A stretch of 6,069 nucleotides of DNA from Candidatus Proendomicrobium guianensium. Lineage in GTDB: Bacteria > Elusimicrobiota > Endomicrobiia > Endomicrobiales > Endomicrobiaceae. The DNA is taken from NCBI GenBank assembly GCA_009785775.1, contig WQVR01000060.1, forward strand, positions 1-6,069, given 5' to 3'. The notes below the pieces were generated by a model that saw nothing but the letters and a program-made list of their open reading frames with translations, was not told where the DNA came from and ran no database searches. The position numbers and the translations under genes were made by a program. Below are positions 5,060-6,069 of this stretch, one piece after another. Numbering within the stretch: the first letter of the stretch is position 1; every line of letters starts with the position of its first letter.

Positions 5060-6069
5060 ATGAAAAAAGCGTTTCTTGCGGCTAACTCGCCCCATGGCGC
5101 GCTTAAAAAAATTTCCGTTTTAGGGCTTGGAGTTTCGGGCATAGCCGCGGCAAACTTGGCGGTTAAGCTTGGGTATGAAGTTTTTGCTTCAGACTCCGGC
5201 GCTTGGCGCAAAGTATTAAACCTTAATAAAAAAGTTGTTACCGAATTTGGCGGCCACTCTGGCGCAGTTTTAAACGCAAACTTTATAATAAAAAGCCCCG
5301 GCATTACAAACGATATTCCAATAATAAAAAAAGCAAAAAAATCGGGTATTCCCGTTATAAGCGAGTTGGATTTTGCCCTTGCGCGCTGCAATCCTCAAAA
5401 AGTTATAGCCGTTACCGGAACAAACGGAAAAACTACCGTTACAGACCTTAGTGAAAAAATTATAGCCTCGTACTTTAAAAATTCTGCGGCGGCGGGAAAT
5501 ATAGGCACGCCCCTTTCCGAACTTGTAAGCAAAAACAAAATTAAAAAAAACTCTGTGCTTACGCTTGAAACTTCAAGTTATCAGCTGGAAGACTCACCCG
5601 GTTTTAAACCTGACATCAGCATATTATTAAACATTACAGAAGACCACCTAGACCATCATAAAAGCATGCGCGCTTATATAAAGGCAAAGGCTGGCATTTT
5701 TAAAAATCAAACAAAAAACGATTGTTTAATATGCAACTATGACGATAAAATTTGCAGGGGGCTCGCCAAAAAAGCCAAGTGCAAAGTAATATATTTTTCG
5801 CGCCGCAAAAAGTGCGGTGTTTATTATGAAAACGGCTCTATATTTTTCCCAAACGGGAAATCTATTACTCCTAAAATAAATATCGCGGGCATCCATAATA
5901 TTGAAAATATTTTAGCCGCTGCCGCTGCCGCTTATGTTTGCGGGGTTCTTTTAAAAAATATAGAGCGCGCTATAAGCAAGTATAAAGGCATTGCACACAG
6001 GATAGAATTTGTTAAAGAGACGGGCGGCGTGAAATACTATAACGACTCAAAAGCCACAAATGTCGGTTC
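5060..6069 (+). CDS. murD: UDP-MurNAc-L-Ala:D-glutamate ligase MurD, 5' part (3'-truncated by window)
   Basis: Cytoplasmic ligase that adds D-Glu to UDP-MurNAc-L-Ala, the step before MurE. The frame stays open from the ATG to the window end, giving 336 complete codons of an expected 440-460. The N-terminal Rossmann-like UDP-binding domain has VLGLGVSG (20-27), then EFGGHS, KSPGI and ISELDFA. The ATPase domain carries the P-loop GTNGKTT at 120-126 (Lys124), GNIGTPL, LETSSYQLE with Glu170, and NITEDHLDHH with His196. YIKAKAGIF follows, and its Lys210 corresponds to the carbamylated lysine of E. coli MurD (Lys198). GIHNIEN precedes a six-alanine run. The visible part ends in NDSKATN (328-334), the MurD-typical entry to the C-terminal domain; the rest is missing. 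SSYQLE and DSKATN distinguish it from MurC, E and F. Odd: five cysteines lie in residues 222-252. It starts 6 bases after mraY and was probably co-transcribed with it. Confidence 0.96.
   Translation, partial: MKKAFLAANSPHGALKKISVLGLGVSGIAAANLAVKLGYEVFASDSGAWRKVLNLNKKVVTEFGGHSGAVLNANFIIKSPGITNDIPIIKKAKKSGIPVISELDFALARCNPQKVIAVTGTNGKTTVTDLSEKIIASYFKNSAAAGNIGTPLSELVSKNKIKKNSVLTLETSSYQLEDSPGFKPDISILLNITEDHLDHHKSMRAYIKAKAGIFKNQTKNDCLICNYDDKICRGLAKKAKCKVIYFSRRKKCGVYYENGSIFFPNGKSITPKINIAGIHNIENILAAAAAAYVCGVLLKNIERAISKYKGIAHRIEFVKETGGVKYYNDSKATNVG
5915..5932 (+). repeat. (GCCGCT)3 in-frame repeat in murD
   Basis: Three tandem copies of GCCGCT encode Ala286-Ala291 directly after the HNIENIL segment of MurD. 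This is the same structural position as the pure GCC run in murF, but with a different repeat unit. Confidence 0.85.

Noticed and set aside
5060..5116. A slightly long N-terminus of MurD before the GLGVSG motif as a wrong start
   Set aside because: A leader of about 19 residues is within the family range, an AAGG site is correctly spaced before this ATG, and no other ATG lies before the domain.
4951..5391. A 146-codon antisense open frame spanning the mraY-murD junction
   Set aside because: It lies opposite two strongly conserved coding regions, shows no recognisable motif, and is the kind of long antisense frame AT-rich genes produce by chance. The other antisense frames were dropped for the same reason.
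1045..6069. Similar P-loop and N-terminal segments in murE, murF and murD as evidence of recent duplication
   Set aside because: These are ancient paralogues of the Mur ligase family. Similarity is limited to known motifs, and the proteins are otherwise well diverged and clearly distinguishable.

Overview
This window is an ordinary, well-preserved stretch of a bacterial dcw (division and cell wall) cluster. It holds five genes, all on the + strand, in the canonical order ftsI-murE-murF-mraY-murD. Both end genes are cut by the window edges: ftsI lacks its 5' part and murD lacks its 3' part. There is no RNA gene, mobile element, CRISPR array or convincing terminator, and I found no previously undescribed system.

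Layout: the 3' part of ftsI, a class B penicillin-binding transpeptidase, runs to 996. A 48-base spacer (997-1044) is the only real gap and carries a TATAAT box and a weak ribosome binding site. murE follows (1045-2568), then murF after 2 bases (2571-3968). mraY (3968-5053) overlaps murF by one base in a TAATG junction. murD begins 6 bases after mraY (5060) and runs off the end. The spacing suggests one polycistronic message with translational coupling from murE onward.

The genes cover consecutive steps of peptidoglycan synthesis. MurD adds D-Glu to UDP-MurNAc-L-Ala, MurE adds the third residue, and MurF adds D-Ala-D-Ala. MraY then moves the phospho-MurNAc-pentapeptide onto undecaprenyl phosphate at the inner face of the membrane. 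FtsI cross-links the finished strands at the septum. The DNPR motif in MurE predicts meso-diaminopimelate as the third residue.

Organism: the DNA is AT-rich (roughly 40% G+C by eye), uses ATA for Ile heavily, and has many A and T homopolymers. A DAP-type MurE, a class B PBP that ends without PASTA domains, and the E. coli-like gene order point to a diderm (Gram-negative-type) bacterium. The general look resembles AT-rich gut lineages such as Elusimicrobiota, but that is a weak impression from composition and style, not a demonstrated assignment.

The points most worth checking are modest: five cysteines packed into one segment of MurD, an altered motif near the C-terminus of the FtsI transpeptidase domain, in-frame alanine-codon microsatellites at the same structural position in MurF and MurD, and a long SD-to-start spacing for murF.
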